Under the pieces are notes generated by a model. That model was not told where the DNA came from. It ran no database searches and saw nothing but the letters and a program-made list of their open reading frames with translations. DNA of 25,355 bases from Alkalihalobacillus alcalophilus ATCC 27647 = CGMCC 1.3604. GTDB lineage: Bacteria; Bacillota; Bacilli; Bacillales; Bacillaceae_D. The translations under genes were made by a program, and so were the position numbers. Where the stretch lies: assembly GCF_000292245.2 (NCBI RefSeq), contig NZ_ALPT02000060.1, positions 1-25,355 on the forward strand, read 5' to 3'. How positions within the stretch are numbered: the first letter of the stretch is position 1; each line of letters begins with the position of its first letter. Below, piece after piece: positions 1 to 5,625 of the stretch.

Positions 1-58
1 TTATCTGTTCTTCTGTTGGGTACAATCTAAACTTATACGCTTTGTTTTGTTTAGCCAT
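1..58 (-). CDS. tnpB: TnpB N-terminus (partial, runs off the left edge)
   Basis: Only the first 19 codons are inside the window. They read MAKQNKAYKFRLYPTEEQI, and the KAYKFRLYPT core is the usual N-terminus of TnpB, the RNA-guided nuclease (Cas12 ancestor) carried by IS200/IS605 elements. The ATG at 58 has a GAGGTG ribosome binding site seven bases upstream, inside the end of tnpA. It follows tnpA on the same strand with an 11-base gap, so the two are probably co-translated. Whether the gene is intact, and whether a guide RNA follows its 3' end, cannot be judged because the rest lies outside the window. The family call is firm for so short a fragment. Confidence 0.8.
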   Translation of the reverse strand, partial: MAKQNKAYKFRLYPTEEQI

Positions 59-69
59 ATCAAATCACC

Positions 70-468
70 TCACTTTATCCCTTGGTTTTCAATATATTTT
101 TTCACTACTTCAATAGGTGAGCCACCAGTCGTCAACAAACAAAAGCTTCTTGACCAAAACATCTCTTTCCATAACCTTTTGCGTACAGGGGGAAAATCCT
201 TCTTGATGACCCTTGAACTTGCACTTTTATAGGCATTGATGAATTTCGATAATTCACTGTTAGGTTGTGCTTTGAATAAAATATGAACATGGTCCATATC
301 GTGGTTCCATTCGACCAATGTAATATTGTATTTTTCACTCAAAGAGACAAATTTATCTTTAGCGTAGTCAGATATAGTATCATCTATCACTTTCCTTCGA
401 TATTTCACGACTAACACAAGATGGTAGTACATTAAGAATACTGAATGATTATTACTATCTAATTTCAT
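70..468 (-). CDS. tnpA: IS200/IS605-family transposase TnpA
   Basis: This 132-residue protein has the size and motifs of the Y1 transposases that move IS200/IS605 elements as single-stranded DNA. The metal-binding HUH motif is His60-Val-His62. The catalytic tyrosine is Tyr125 in the C-terminal helix (VVKKYIENQ). The opening HLVLVVKYRRKVI and the LLTTGG stretch are also typical. The frame is intact, so the gene may be active. The ribosome binding site is weak (AAGGG, 11 bases upstream). With tnpB next to it, this is a two-gene element of the IS605 group. It sits directly downstream of spoVG, where glmU is found in B. subtilis, so it has interrupted or displaced the conserved gene order. Confidence 0.92.
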   Translation of the reverse strand: MKLDSNNHSVFLMYYHLVLVVKYRRKVIDDTISDYAKDKFVSLSEKYNITLVEWNHDMDHVHILFKAQPNSELSKFINAYKSASSRVIKKDFPPVRKRLWKEMFWSRSFCLLTTGGSPIEVVKKYIENQGIK

Positions 469-500
469 TGTTATATCAACCCTTATACTTTATAAGACTG

Positions 501-527
501 ATCATAGCACATCGGGGGGAAAGTCAA
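501..527 (-). promoter_or_regulatory. Possible tnpA promoter
   Basis: On the minus strand a TTGACT hexamer (522-527) is followed after 15 bases by TATGAT (501-506), about 30 bases upstream of the tnpA start. The spacing is two bases short of ideal; TTTTGA just upstream gives 17. It could also lie inside the element's subterminal end. Confidence 0.4.
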
Positions 528-550
528 AAGAAAAAAGCCTTTGTGCTAAC

Positions 551-586
551 GCCCAACCGAAATTCATCTCCCCCTTATCGTTGGGC
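551..586. other. Hairpin in the probable left end of the IS element
   Basis: GCCCAAC (551-557) and GTTGGGC (580-586) form a 7-bp inverted repeat around a 22-base loop, 80-120 bases upstream of tnpA. TnpA proteins of this family recognise subterminal imperfect hairpins, so this may be the left-end hairpin. The exact element end between here and the spoVG terminator cannot be placed without an empty-site comparison. I see no gene in 469-742. Confidence 0.4.
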
Positions 587-701
587 TACACCCTTCACAC
601 GCTTGAAGAGGGAGACTTCTTTCGGAAGTAAGTTAAATACTTTTGTTCTAGTATATCACTATTCCTATAGGCGTCTTGCTGTCTTCTATAAATTGTTAAG
701 C

Positions 702-735
702 AAAAAAAAAGAAGCCTCACTGTAAATAGTGAGAC
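702..735 (-). terminator. Intrinsic terminator of spoVG
   Basis: CTCACT (716-721) pairs with AGTGAG (728-733) across a 6-base loop. On the minus strand the stem is followed, after a few bases, by nine T residues. It lies just past the spoVG stop codon. Confidence 0.85.
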
Positions 736-742
736 ATGTTGT

Positions 743-1036
743 TTAGGAAGCACCGGCTTCTTCATATTCAATTCCATCAAACTCTCCAACTCTTTTATAC
801 TCTTCTAACACAGCTGTTTGGATTTTCTCACGTGTTTGAGAAGAAATGGGATGAGCAATATCACGAAATTCTCCATCTGGAGTACGTTTACTAGGCATCG
901 CCACAAATAATCCATTATTGCCGTCAATAACACGAATATCATGGACAACAAACTCATTGTCTATCGTAATCGAGGCAATTGCACGCATTCTGCCTTCTGT
1001 GTTGACTCTACGTAATCTCACGTCAGTTACTTGCAT
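743..1036 (-). CDS. spoVG: Septation/sporulation regulator SpoVG
   Basis: This 97-residue protein begins MQVTDVRLRRVN and continues through IDNEFVVHDIRVIDG and FVAMPSKRTPDGEFRDIAHPI, the highly conserved SpoVG core. SpoVG is a small DNA/RNA-binding regulator; in B. subtilis it affects asymmetric septation and cortex formation, and in other Firmicutes it controls capsule and virulence genes. An upstream in-frame ATG would add 18 residues, but the ATG at 1036 has an AGGTGG ribosome binding site and gives the family's usual length. It has its own sigma-H-like promoter and a strong terminator, so it is probably transcribed alone. In B. subtilis it follows yabJ (ridA), as here. Confidence 0.97.
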   Translation of the reverse strand: MQVTDVRLRRVNTEGRMRAIASITIDNEFVVHDIRVIDGNNGLFVAMPSKRTPDGEFRDIAHPISSQTREKIQTAVLEEYKRVGEFDGIEYEEAGAS

Positions 1037-1077
1037 GTTGGGGCCACCACCTATATTTTGATTATTCTTGTAATTAC

Positions 1078-1105
1078 ATTTCGAGATCAATTTAGGAAAT
1101 CCTGC
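1078..1105 (-). promoter_or_regulatory. Sigma-H-type promoter of spoVG
   Basis: On the minus strand GCAGGATTT (1097-1105) matches the sigma-H -35 consensus RnAGGAwWW exactly. About 11 bases downstream lies CTCGAAAT (around 1078-1085), an imperfect match to RnnGAAT. B. subtilis spoVG is a classic sigma-H gene with the same -35 element. The -10 is the weaker half. Confidence 0.7.
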
Positions 1106-1177
1106 TTAAAAATGAGAAAAATTCTCCCTTTTTTATCAGTTTTTTATTTTTTGACCTAATCAATATGAACTAATAAT

Positions 1178-1223
1178 CCAAAAAGGCTGTGCTAAGGTCC
1201 ATTTAATGACCTCAGCACAGCCT
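1178..1223 (-). terminator. Intrinsic terminator of purR-ridA
   Basis: A long stem pairs AGGCTGTGCT-AGGTC with GACCT-AGCACAGCCT (1184-1223, one mismatch) around an 8-base loop. On the minus strand a run of T follows. It separates ridA from spoVG. Confidence 0.88.
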
Positions 1224-1235
1224 CATTATGATAAT

Positions 1236-1613
1236 TTATGTTGTCACAAGAGCAATAACTTCAATCTCTACTAGCACATCTTTAGGAAGTCTTGCCACTT
1301 CCACACAAGAGCGTGCCGGTTTATGCTCTGAAAAATATTCTCCATATACTTCATTAATCAATGGAAACTCATCCATATTTTTAATAAACACAGTCGCCTT
1401 CACAACTTGTTCAAGTGAAGAACCCGCTTCTTTTAATACCGCTTTTAAATTTTGGAATACTTGATGAGTTTGCTCTTGTACATCACCATTTACCAAATCC
1501 CCATCTGCCTTTAATGGAATTTGACCTGAACTATAAAATAAATTATTGACGACCATTCCTTGTGAATATGGCCCAATCGCATCTGGTGCTTCTTTCGTAT
1601 AAACTTTCTTCAT
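1236..1613 (-). CDS. ridA: RidA/YabJ enamine/imine deaminase
   Basis: This 125-residue protein is a typical RidA (YjgF/YER057c/UK114). It hydrolyses reactive enamine/imine intermediates released by PLP enzymes such as threonine dehydratase. The signature PARSCVEVARLPKDVLVEIE is present, with the substrate-binding Arg101 and the Glu116 that corresponds to E. coli Glu120. The N-terminal YSQG and FYSSGQIP segments also match. Its ATG overlaps the purR stop in an ATGA junction, so it is translationally coupled to purR, as yabJ is in B. subtilis. The operon link to purR suggests co-regulation with purine metabolism. Confidence 0.96.
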   Translation of the reverse strand: MKKVYTKEAPDAIGPYSQGMVVNNLFYSSGQIPLKADGDLVNGDVQEQTHQVFQNLKAVLKEAGSSLEQVVKATVFIKNMDEFPLINEVYGEYFSEHKPARSCVEVARLPKDVLVEIEVIALVTT

Positions 1614-2464
1614 GAGTGATTATCCTCCTTTGTTATAGAAGCAAGCTGGTCGAGCACATTGCCTGCCTCAACTTTAATCATTCTTTCTTGAACATTTATA
1701 TCAGAAATTCTAGTTAACGAAATATATTCGTCAACTAATTTTTCTTCTACCTCTACTGATTCAACGAGTACACCAATTCCAACTAATTCGGCTTCAAATT
1801 CAGCTAATAAATCGATCATCCCACGGATCGTACCACCAGCCTTCATAAAATCATCAACAATAAACACTCTAGCTCCAGGAGCAATACTTCTTCTCGCTAA
1901 AGTCATCGTTTGAATTCTGTTAGAAGAGCCAGAAACATAGTTAATGCTAACCATTGATCCCTCTGTCACCAGGTGGTCTCTACGAATGATACTTACAGGA
2001 ACATTTAAATAATCTGCCACCGCATAAGCAAGCGGAATTCCTTTCGTTGCGACCGTTAAAACGGCATCGATTTTTTTATTAGCAAGAGCCCCGGCAAATA
2101 AGCGACCAACCGCTTTATTAAAACGTGGACTTCCTAACACATCCATCATATACAAGTACCCACCAGGTAAGATCCGATCAGAAACAGCCAATTGATCAAT
2201 GATCGTGTTGACTAATTCAACTGCTTCCTCCTTGCCTACTTTAGGAATATACTTTACTCCCCCACTTGCCCCAGGGATCGTTAATAAAGAGCCATATCCT
2301 TCATCTTCAAATATATCTTTGACGATCACTAGATCTTCGCTGATCGAAGACTTCGCCGACTGATAACGTTCCGCAAAATGAGTAAGTGAAATTACCTCGT
2401 GTGGATGCTGTAGAAGAAAATAGGTCATGTCCACCAATCTTCCACTTCTTTTCAGTTTTTTCAT
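1610..2464 (-). CDS. purR: Purine operon repressor PurR
   Basis: This 284-residue protein is the Gram-positive PurR, unrelated to LacI-type PurR. Residues 1 to about 74 form the winged-helix DNA-binding domain (RRSGR-like start and the SAKSSISEDL recognition region). The rest is a phosphoribosyltransferase-like domain with the PRPP-binding loop VFIVDDFMKAGGT at about 200-212. PRPP binding releases it from PurBox operators of purine genes. The ATG has a GGAGG site five bases upstream. The 67-base gap to ispE contains an inverted pair of PurBoxes, so it is probably autoregulated. It is co-transcribed with ridA through a 4-base overlap. Confidence 0.97.
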   Translation of the reverse strand: MKKLKRSGRLVDMTYFLLQHPHEVISLTHFAERYQSAKSSISEDLVIVKDIFEDEGYGSLLTIPGASGGVKYIPKVGKEEAVELVNTIIDQLAVSDRILPGGYLYMMDVLGSPRFNKAVGRLFAGALANKKIDAVLTVATKGIPLAYAVADYLNVPVSIIRRDHLVTEGSMVSINYVSGSSNRIQTMTLARRSIAPGARVFIVDDFMKAGGTIRGMIDLLAEFEAELVGIGVLVESVEVEEKLVDEYISLTRISDINVQERMIKVEAGNVLDQLASITKEDNHS

Positions 2465-2476
2465 AATACCTCCACG

Positions 2477-2520
2477 AAATCCGAATATTTATAATAAACA
2501 TACCATCAATGTACGGATTT
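2477..2520 (-). promoter_or_regulatory. Paired PurR boxes (operator) upstream of purR
   Basis: AAATCCGAATATT (2477-2489) and the inverted copy AATGTACGGATTT (2508-2520) each differ at one position from the PurBox consensus AWWWCCGAACWWT. They are 18 bases apart, close to the spacing known for PurR operators. A possible -10 (TATGTT) lies between them, and a TTGATA -35 overlaps the edge of the distal box. The site ends 12 bases before the purR ATG, so it should allow autorepression. Confidence 0.72.
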
Positions 2521-2531
2521 TATCAAGTCTT

Positions 2532-3383
2532 TTAGCCAAGTAGACGAACCGCATACACATCACTACAAAATCCTTTTAAGCCATTGTAGACCCGATTTAA
2601 ACGAGACTCTTTTTGGACAAGCCCAAAAACAGTTGGTCCACTTCCACTCATTAAGACACCATCAGCCCCAAATTTAAGCATTTGCTCTTTGATCTTTTTC
2701 ACCTCAGGGTATAAATCAAGGGTCACACTTTCTAATGTATTATGGAGCCCTGCACAGATGCTTTGAAAGTCTTGATTTTCTATCGCTCGTATCATTTCTG
2801 ATGTATTAGGATGTAAGATCTCATCCACATTTAAACGGTTGTATATGTCGGCTGTAGATACACCGATAGGCGGTTTAGCTAAGATTACCCAACACGGTGG
2901 CGGAGAAGCAATTTTTTCAATTTTCTCTCCTCTTCCTGTCGCTAAAGCCGTCCCCCCATAAATACAGAAAGGAATATCAGAACCAATTTTTGCTCCTAGC
3001 TCTGCAAGTTCATCTAAACTAAGACCTAGAGACCATAGTTGGTTAAGACCTTTTAGAGTAGCCGCCGCATCACTACTCCCACCTGCTAATCCAGCAGATA
3101 CAGGAATCCTTTTCGTAATATAGATCGAAACACCACGAGTAATGTTACAGTGCTTTCTTAATATATCAGCTGCTTGATAGGCCAAGTTACGATGATCATT
3201 CGGAACAAAACCTTCAGATACATCAATAACAATCTTTCCATCCTCTCGATCAGCTAAATCAAGGCGATCAGCTAAATCAACCGTTGTCATAATCATCTCT
3301 ACTTCATGATAACCATCTGAACGTTTTTTCAATGTATCAAGCGTCAAATTAATTTTCGCTGGGGCTTTAATCGAATACTTCAA
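2532..3383 (-). CDS. ispE: 4-diphosphocytidyl-2-C-methyl-D-erythritol kinase IspE
   Basis: IspE phosphorylates CDP-methylerythritol in the MEP pathway to isoprenoid precursors. The protein has the GHMP-kinase fold: an N-terminal KAPAKINLTLD motif, the ATP-binding PVSAGLAGGSSDAAATL at about 95-110, and a C-terminal MSGSGPTVFGL motif. A GTG three codons upstream (3392) would place the Shine-Dalgarno on top of the start. The TTG at 3383 instead has GAAGGTGA six bases upstream, and gives six residues before APAKINL, as in the B. subtilis protein, so I chose it (283 residues). Between ispE and purR lies the purR operator. The order sspF-ispE-purR is conserved, apart from an insertion between sspF and ispE. 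Confidence 0.95.
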   Translation of the reverse strand: MKYSIKAPAKINLTLDTLKKRSDGYHEVEMIMTTVDLADRLDLADREDGKIVIDVSEGFVPNDHRNLAYQAADILRKHCNITRGVSIYITKRIPVSAGLAGGSSDAAATLKGLNQLWSLGLSLDELAELGAKIGSDIPFCIYGGTALATGRGEKIEKIASPPPCWVILAKPPIGVSTADIYNRLNVDEILHPNTSEMIRAIENQDFQSICAGLHNTLESVTLDLYPEVKKIKEQMLKFGADGVLMSGSGPTVFGLVQKESRLNRVYNGLKGFCSDVYAVRLLG

Positions 3384-3507
3384 TATCGTCACCTTCTATA
3401 GTTTCCATTTGCTTACGTTATTTTATCACTTGTTTCATCAACATACCACCTTCAATGCAAACAAGCCATAAAGAACTTCCCCACCCAAAACTCATGTGCT
3501 CATTAGA

Positions 3508-3551
3508 CAAAAAATTCTCCCTCTTAATGAAATGTTTGCTAAAGGGAGATT
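3508..3551 (-). terminator. Probable terminator after the 24-codon gene
   Basis: TCTCCCT (3516-3522) pairs with AGGGAGA (3543-3549) across a 20-base loop. On the minus strand six T residues follow just after the stem. The large loop lowers confidence. Confidence 0.55.
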
Positions 3552-3591
3552 CATTCTAGTCTTTTTAATTTATAGATACATAGATTTAAGC

Positions 3592-3666
3592 TCACTCTTC
3601 CACCGTTTCTTCTTTTGCCTTCTCTAACATCTCATTAATCGATTCAATATATTCTTGTAAACTCAT
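3592..3666 (-). CDS. Small 24-residue protein of unknown function
   Basis: This ORF is too short for most gene finders but is well formed. It begins MSLQEYIESINEMLEKAKEE and ends TVEE. Its ATG (3664-3666) is preceded by a full AAGGAG ribosome binding site eight bases upstream. It is highly acidic and looks like a single amphipathic helix, with no membrane segment or signal peptide. It ends before a hairpin with a T-run, so it could be a short independent transcript between the decayed repeat region and ispE. I do not recognise a family. The main evidence for reality is the ribosome binding site and the terminator. Confidence 0.5.
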   Translation of the reverse strand: MSLQEYIESINEMLEKAKEETVEE

Positions 3667-3760
3667 TATTAACACTCCTTATGGTTGATTGGTAGTATTA
3701 TTATTCCACCTACAAGAAAGTTTAAACCTTCCACCACTAAATAATAGAATTATCTGATAA

Positions 3761-3856
3761 TTATAAACTTAACTTTCTCAGCGTATGATTGACCCTTAAC
3801 CGTTGATAGAGATTGACTTTACATGAACGGTTCAATCGTTGACAATCTGAACACAT
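3761..3856 (-). pseudogene. Possible remnant of an IS1182-type transposase C-terminal part
   Basis: The last 30 codons before a stop read CSDCQRLNRSC, then a short linker, then QRLRVNHTLRKLSL. The CxDC...C spacing followed by R-x-L/I-x-VNH-x-LR-x-x-K resembles, from memory, the cysteine-containing region of IS1182-family transposases. Nothing else of such a gene remains, and the upstream half of the open frame is the structured repeat, not transposase. A more decayed relative lies in opposite orientation at about 4530-4600. This is a fragment at best. Confidence 0.35.
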
Positions 3857-4040
3857 CTCTTCGTAGGCTGTTGAAGGAAACTGTGCACTAAAATTAAGAG
3901 CTTCGGCCGTCGCTACCAAAACCATACTCCGCGTCCTGCGGGAACCTGGCGAGCCTCCTCGGCAAGCCTTGCGGGGTCTCGCTCCACGGTTTATTCCCGC
4001 GGGAGTCTCCGTATGGTTTTGTCCGCTAAGTGTCGTGGAG
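3762..4040 (-). repeat. Structured GC-rich repeat, copy A (with transposase-like flank)
   Basis: The core is an 83-base GC-rich segment (3928-4010) bounded by perfect 11-bp inverted arms, CAAAACCATAC (3917-3927) and GTATGGTTTTG (4011-4021). Read on the minus strand the core begins GGAGACTCCC and ends GGACGCGGA. Inside it, GCGAG pairs with CTCGC, and GCAAG with CTTGC. Flanking identities with copy B include AGCGGACAAA before the first arm, AGCGAC-GCCGAAG after the second, and TGCACAGTTT further out. The frame open across it is probably not a gene: it reads through the hairpin. Confidence 0.8.
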
Positions 4041-4299
4041 AGGCTTGATGATATGGCCATTCTCAATCAGCTATTTCTAACGCAGAAGGACCTTCTTCTT
4101 CACTTTGTTGGTTATGGAACTAAATAGGGAGTTGCCACCCATCTTTTTCCTAAGTCTGCAGTCATGAAAAGACATGATTCAAATCGAAACCAGCTCGACC
4201 ATCTAGCTAACCTACAGAGCATCAACACGGATTTGTTTACAACTGCAACGGAATGAGTCATGGAAGGAGAAAACCGAACCTAGATTCGATTCTATTATC

Positions 4300-4605
4300 A
4301 AGCGGACAAACAGACACGGAGACTCCCACAGGAATAAACCGTCCAATGAGACCCCGCAAGCGTGCTGAGGAGGCTCATGAGGTTCTCGGCAAGGACGCGG
4401 AGTGTCTGTTTGGGAGCGACAGCCGAAGAAGAGCATTGTCTATTTTTTCTTACTGCACAGTTTATCCGTTTTGTGTGATAGTACGTTCTCGCTTTTCAAA
4501 CGTGTTAAGGGCATTTATTTAAGAGCTTCTCTTTCGCTCTGCCAACTAGTTGAACGGTTTTTCTCGATGCGAAAGTTGAGTTATAAACCTAGCGCCGATG
4601 ATATT
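4300..4605 (+). repeat. Structured GC-rich repeat, copy B (inverted relative to copy A)
   Basis: This copy has the same plan as copy A but lies on the other strand. Arms CAAACAGACAC (4307-4317) and GTGTCTGTTTG (4402-4412) enclose an 84-base core beginning GGAGACTCCC and ending GGACGCGGA. The arms differ from those of copy A at four positions, all compensated on the other side. An inner pair is ATGAG/CTCAT where copy A has GCGAG/CTCGC. The shared flank continues through AAACTGTGCA (reverse strand) to a segment near 4560-4600 that matches the transposase-like flank of copy A. Open frames here have no ribosome binding site or recognisable domain. Confidence 0.8.
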
Positions 4606-4679
4606 TCTGTTTTTATTCAAAAAGAAAACCTATCCCAAAAGGAAAACCTTTTGAGATAGATTCTTGTCGTTGACCTATA

Positions 4680-4865
4680 TTATTTTGACTGTCGTTGGTT
4701 CGCTAACTGCGCTTCAGCAATTTCTATGGCACGTTTGACCATATTCCCTGCATCTCTTGCTCGTATACCGCCCCAACCTTCCTTTTGTACGGTATCATAG
4801 AAACCAAGCTCTTTCGCCAATTCCTCTTTAAATGGTTCAGACATGACTCCTCTTCTTCTACTCAA
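4680..4865 (-). CDS. sspF: Alpha/beta-type small acid-soluble spore protein SspF
   Basis: This is a 61-residue SASP-family protein with SRRRGVMSEPFKEELAKELGFYDTV, GWGGIRARDAGNMVKRAIEIAE. It binds spore DNA; the family protects DNA from UV and chemical damage, and SspF is a divergent minor member. The open frame reaches a TTG at 4874, but that codon abuts the AAGGGG site. The TTG at 4865 lies nine bases beyond AAGGGG and gives exactly the B. subtilis length of 61, so it is preferred. It lies downstream of veg, as in B. subtilis, behind the veg terminator, and probably has its own forespore promoter. Confidence 0.93.
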   Translation of the reverse strand: MSRRRGVMSEPFKEELAKELGFYDTVQKEGWGGIRARDAGNMVKRAIEIAEAQLANQRQSK

Positions 4866-4905
4866 GGAAAACAACCCCTTTTTAAATAAGGTACAACGAC
4901 ACCAT

Positions 4906-4936
4906 TAGTATGTCTTTAACTAAAAAAAATAAACTT
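4906..4936 (-). promoter_or_regulatory. Candidate sigma-G promoter of sspF
   Basis: On the minus strand CATACTA (4906-4912) is a good match to the forespore -10 element. The -35 region, 17 bases upstream and overlapping the veg terminator's T-run (AGTTTA), is a poor match. The position, about 40 bases before the start codon, and the gene's identity support it more than the -35 does. Confidence 0.4.
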
Positions 4937-4962
4937 CCTGTTCTTACTAAATACAGGAAGTT
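4922..4962 (-). terminator. Intrinsic terminator of veg
   Basis: AACTTCCTG (4932-4940) and CAGGAAGTT (4954-4962) form a perfect 9-bp stem with a 13-base loop. On the minus strand it is followed by eight consecutive T residues. Confidence 0.92.
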
Positions 4963-4973
4963 GTGTGATGCAC

Positions 4974-5237
4974 TTATGCTCTTATAGTCCCATTTTCGCC
5001 TTCTTCACAAAACATTAATTCTACAGATTCTGTTAAAACGTCTGCATAACTATAAGAAACGCGTTCAAACGCATTTTGCTGTTCATCTAGTTTGACGATG
5101 AACACTGAAGGATATGTTTCCTCAAGAAGACCAGACCGTTCCATCGTTTTACGGCGACCACCGTTCGCCTTAATTGTAATTCGTTTTCCAACATTTGCAT
5201 CTAAAGCTCGCTTGATGTCTACTAACGTTTTTCCCAT
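4974..5237 (-). CDS. veg: Veg protein (biofilm-related regulator)
   Basis: This 87-residue protein reads MGKTLVDIKRALDANVGKRI, then IKANGGRRKTMERSGLLEETYPSVFIVKLD and FERVSYSYADVLTESVEL, the conserved Veg sequence. In B. subtilis Veg stimulates biofilm gene expression, reportedly by antagonising SinR, and its promoter is among the strongest known. Here also there are two excellent sigma-A promoters. The open frame extends six codons upstream, but MGKTL at 5237 matches the family start and has GAGGTG about nine bases before it. It is monocistronic, between yabG and sspF, as in B. subtilis. Confidence 0.95.
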   Translation of the reverse strand: MGKTLVDIKRALDANVGKRITIKANGGRRKTMERSGLLEETYPSVFIVKLDEQQNAFERVSYSYADVLTESVELMFCEEGENGTIRA

Positions 5238-5264
5238 TTGTACACCCCACCTCACTCAAATACT

Positions 5265-5293
5265 ATTTTACACCATCCTACAAAAAAAGTCAA
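5265..5293 (-). promoter_or_regulatory. Proximal sigma-A promoter of veg
   Basis: On the minus strand TTGACT (5288-5293), 17 bases, then TAAAAT (5265-5270). It lies about 30 bases upstream of the start codon. Confidence 0.85.
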
Positions 5294-5304
5294 ATAAATT
5301 TTAA

Positions 5305-5334
5305 ATTATATCAATTGGACAAGAATCTTGTCAA
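5305..5334 (-). promoter_or_regulatory. Distal sigma-A promoter of veg, with palindrome
   Basis: On the minus strand a full-consensus TTGACA (5329-5334) and TATAAT (5305-5310) are 18 bases apart. The -35 and spacer are covered by a 15-bp palindrome, GACAAGAATCTTGTC (5318-5332), which could be an operator. The two promoters are in tandem. Confidence 0.75.
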
Positions 5335-5573
5335 TAACTTTCGTCCGAAAGACCCCTAAAAATTTATTTTGCTTCTATTATTTCTATATTTTGGTCTAAA
5401 TCATGAAAAATATGTATGAATACGCATCCATTTATTAGAAAACGCTTCATTTGCGTAAATAATGTCACTTCACCTTATTTTATCTTCGTATTTCTCTTTT
5501 TTTATGTAATTACCCTAATAATGGAAGTGAATATAAGAGGTGGCGTTCGTCAACTTTTTGACTTTCTTCCTAA
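5335..5573. other. Intergenic stretch between veg and yabG
   Basis: Beyond the veg promoters and the yabG terminator I see only AT-rich sequence. The short open frames crossing it have no ribosome binding sites and no family resemblance. Confidence 0.6.
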
Positions 5574-5624
5574 CAAAAAAACTGTCACATCGGTCCGAAA
5601 AATCGACCCTCTGGGACAGTTTTT
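5574..5624 (-). terminator. Intrinsic terminator of yabG
   Basis: AAAACTGTC (5577-5585) pairs with GACAGTTTT (5615-5623). A smaller GGTC/GACC hairpin sits inside the loop. On the minus strand a run of T follows. It lies one base after the yabG stop. Confidence 0.82.
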
Positions 5625-5625
5625 A

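Larger units (their letters stand above)
3667..4679. other. One-kilobase gene-free insertion between sspF and ispE
   Basis: Apart from the two inverted repeat copies and the transposase-like fragments, I see no credible gene here. The middle (4041-4299) is unremarkable AT-rich sequence. B. subtilis has sspF next to ispE, so the stretch looks like an accumulation of decayed mobile DNA at that junction. Confidence 0.6.

Noticed and set aside
3857..4066. Upstream half of a 101-residue minus-strand open frame
   Set aside because: It reads straight through the structured hairpin repeat, has no ribosome binding site, and its composition follows the GC-rich stems. Only its last 30 codons have any resemblance to a protein family.
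4253..4659. Overlapping plus-strand open frames of 85-89 residues
   Set aside because: They cross the inverted copy of the same hairpin repeat and the decayed transposase-like flank. There is no ribosome binding site and no recognisable domain.
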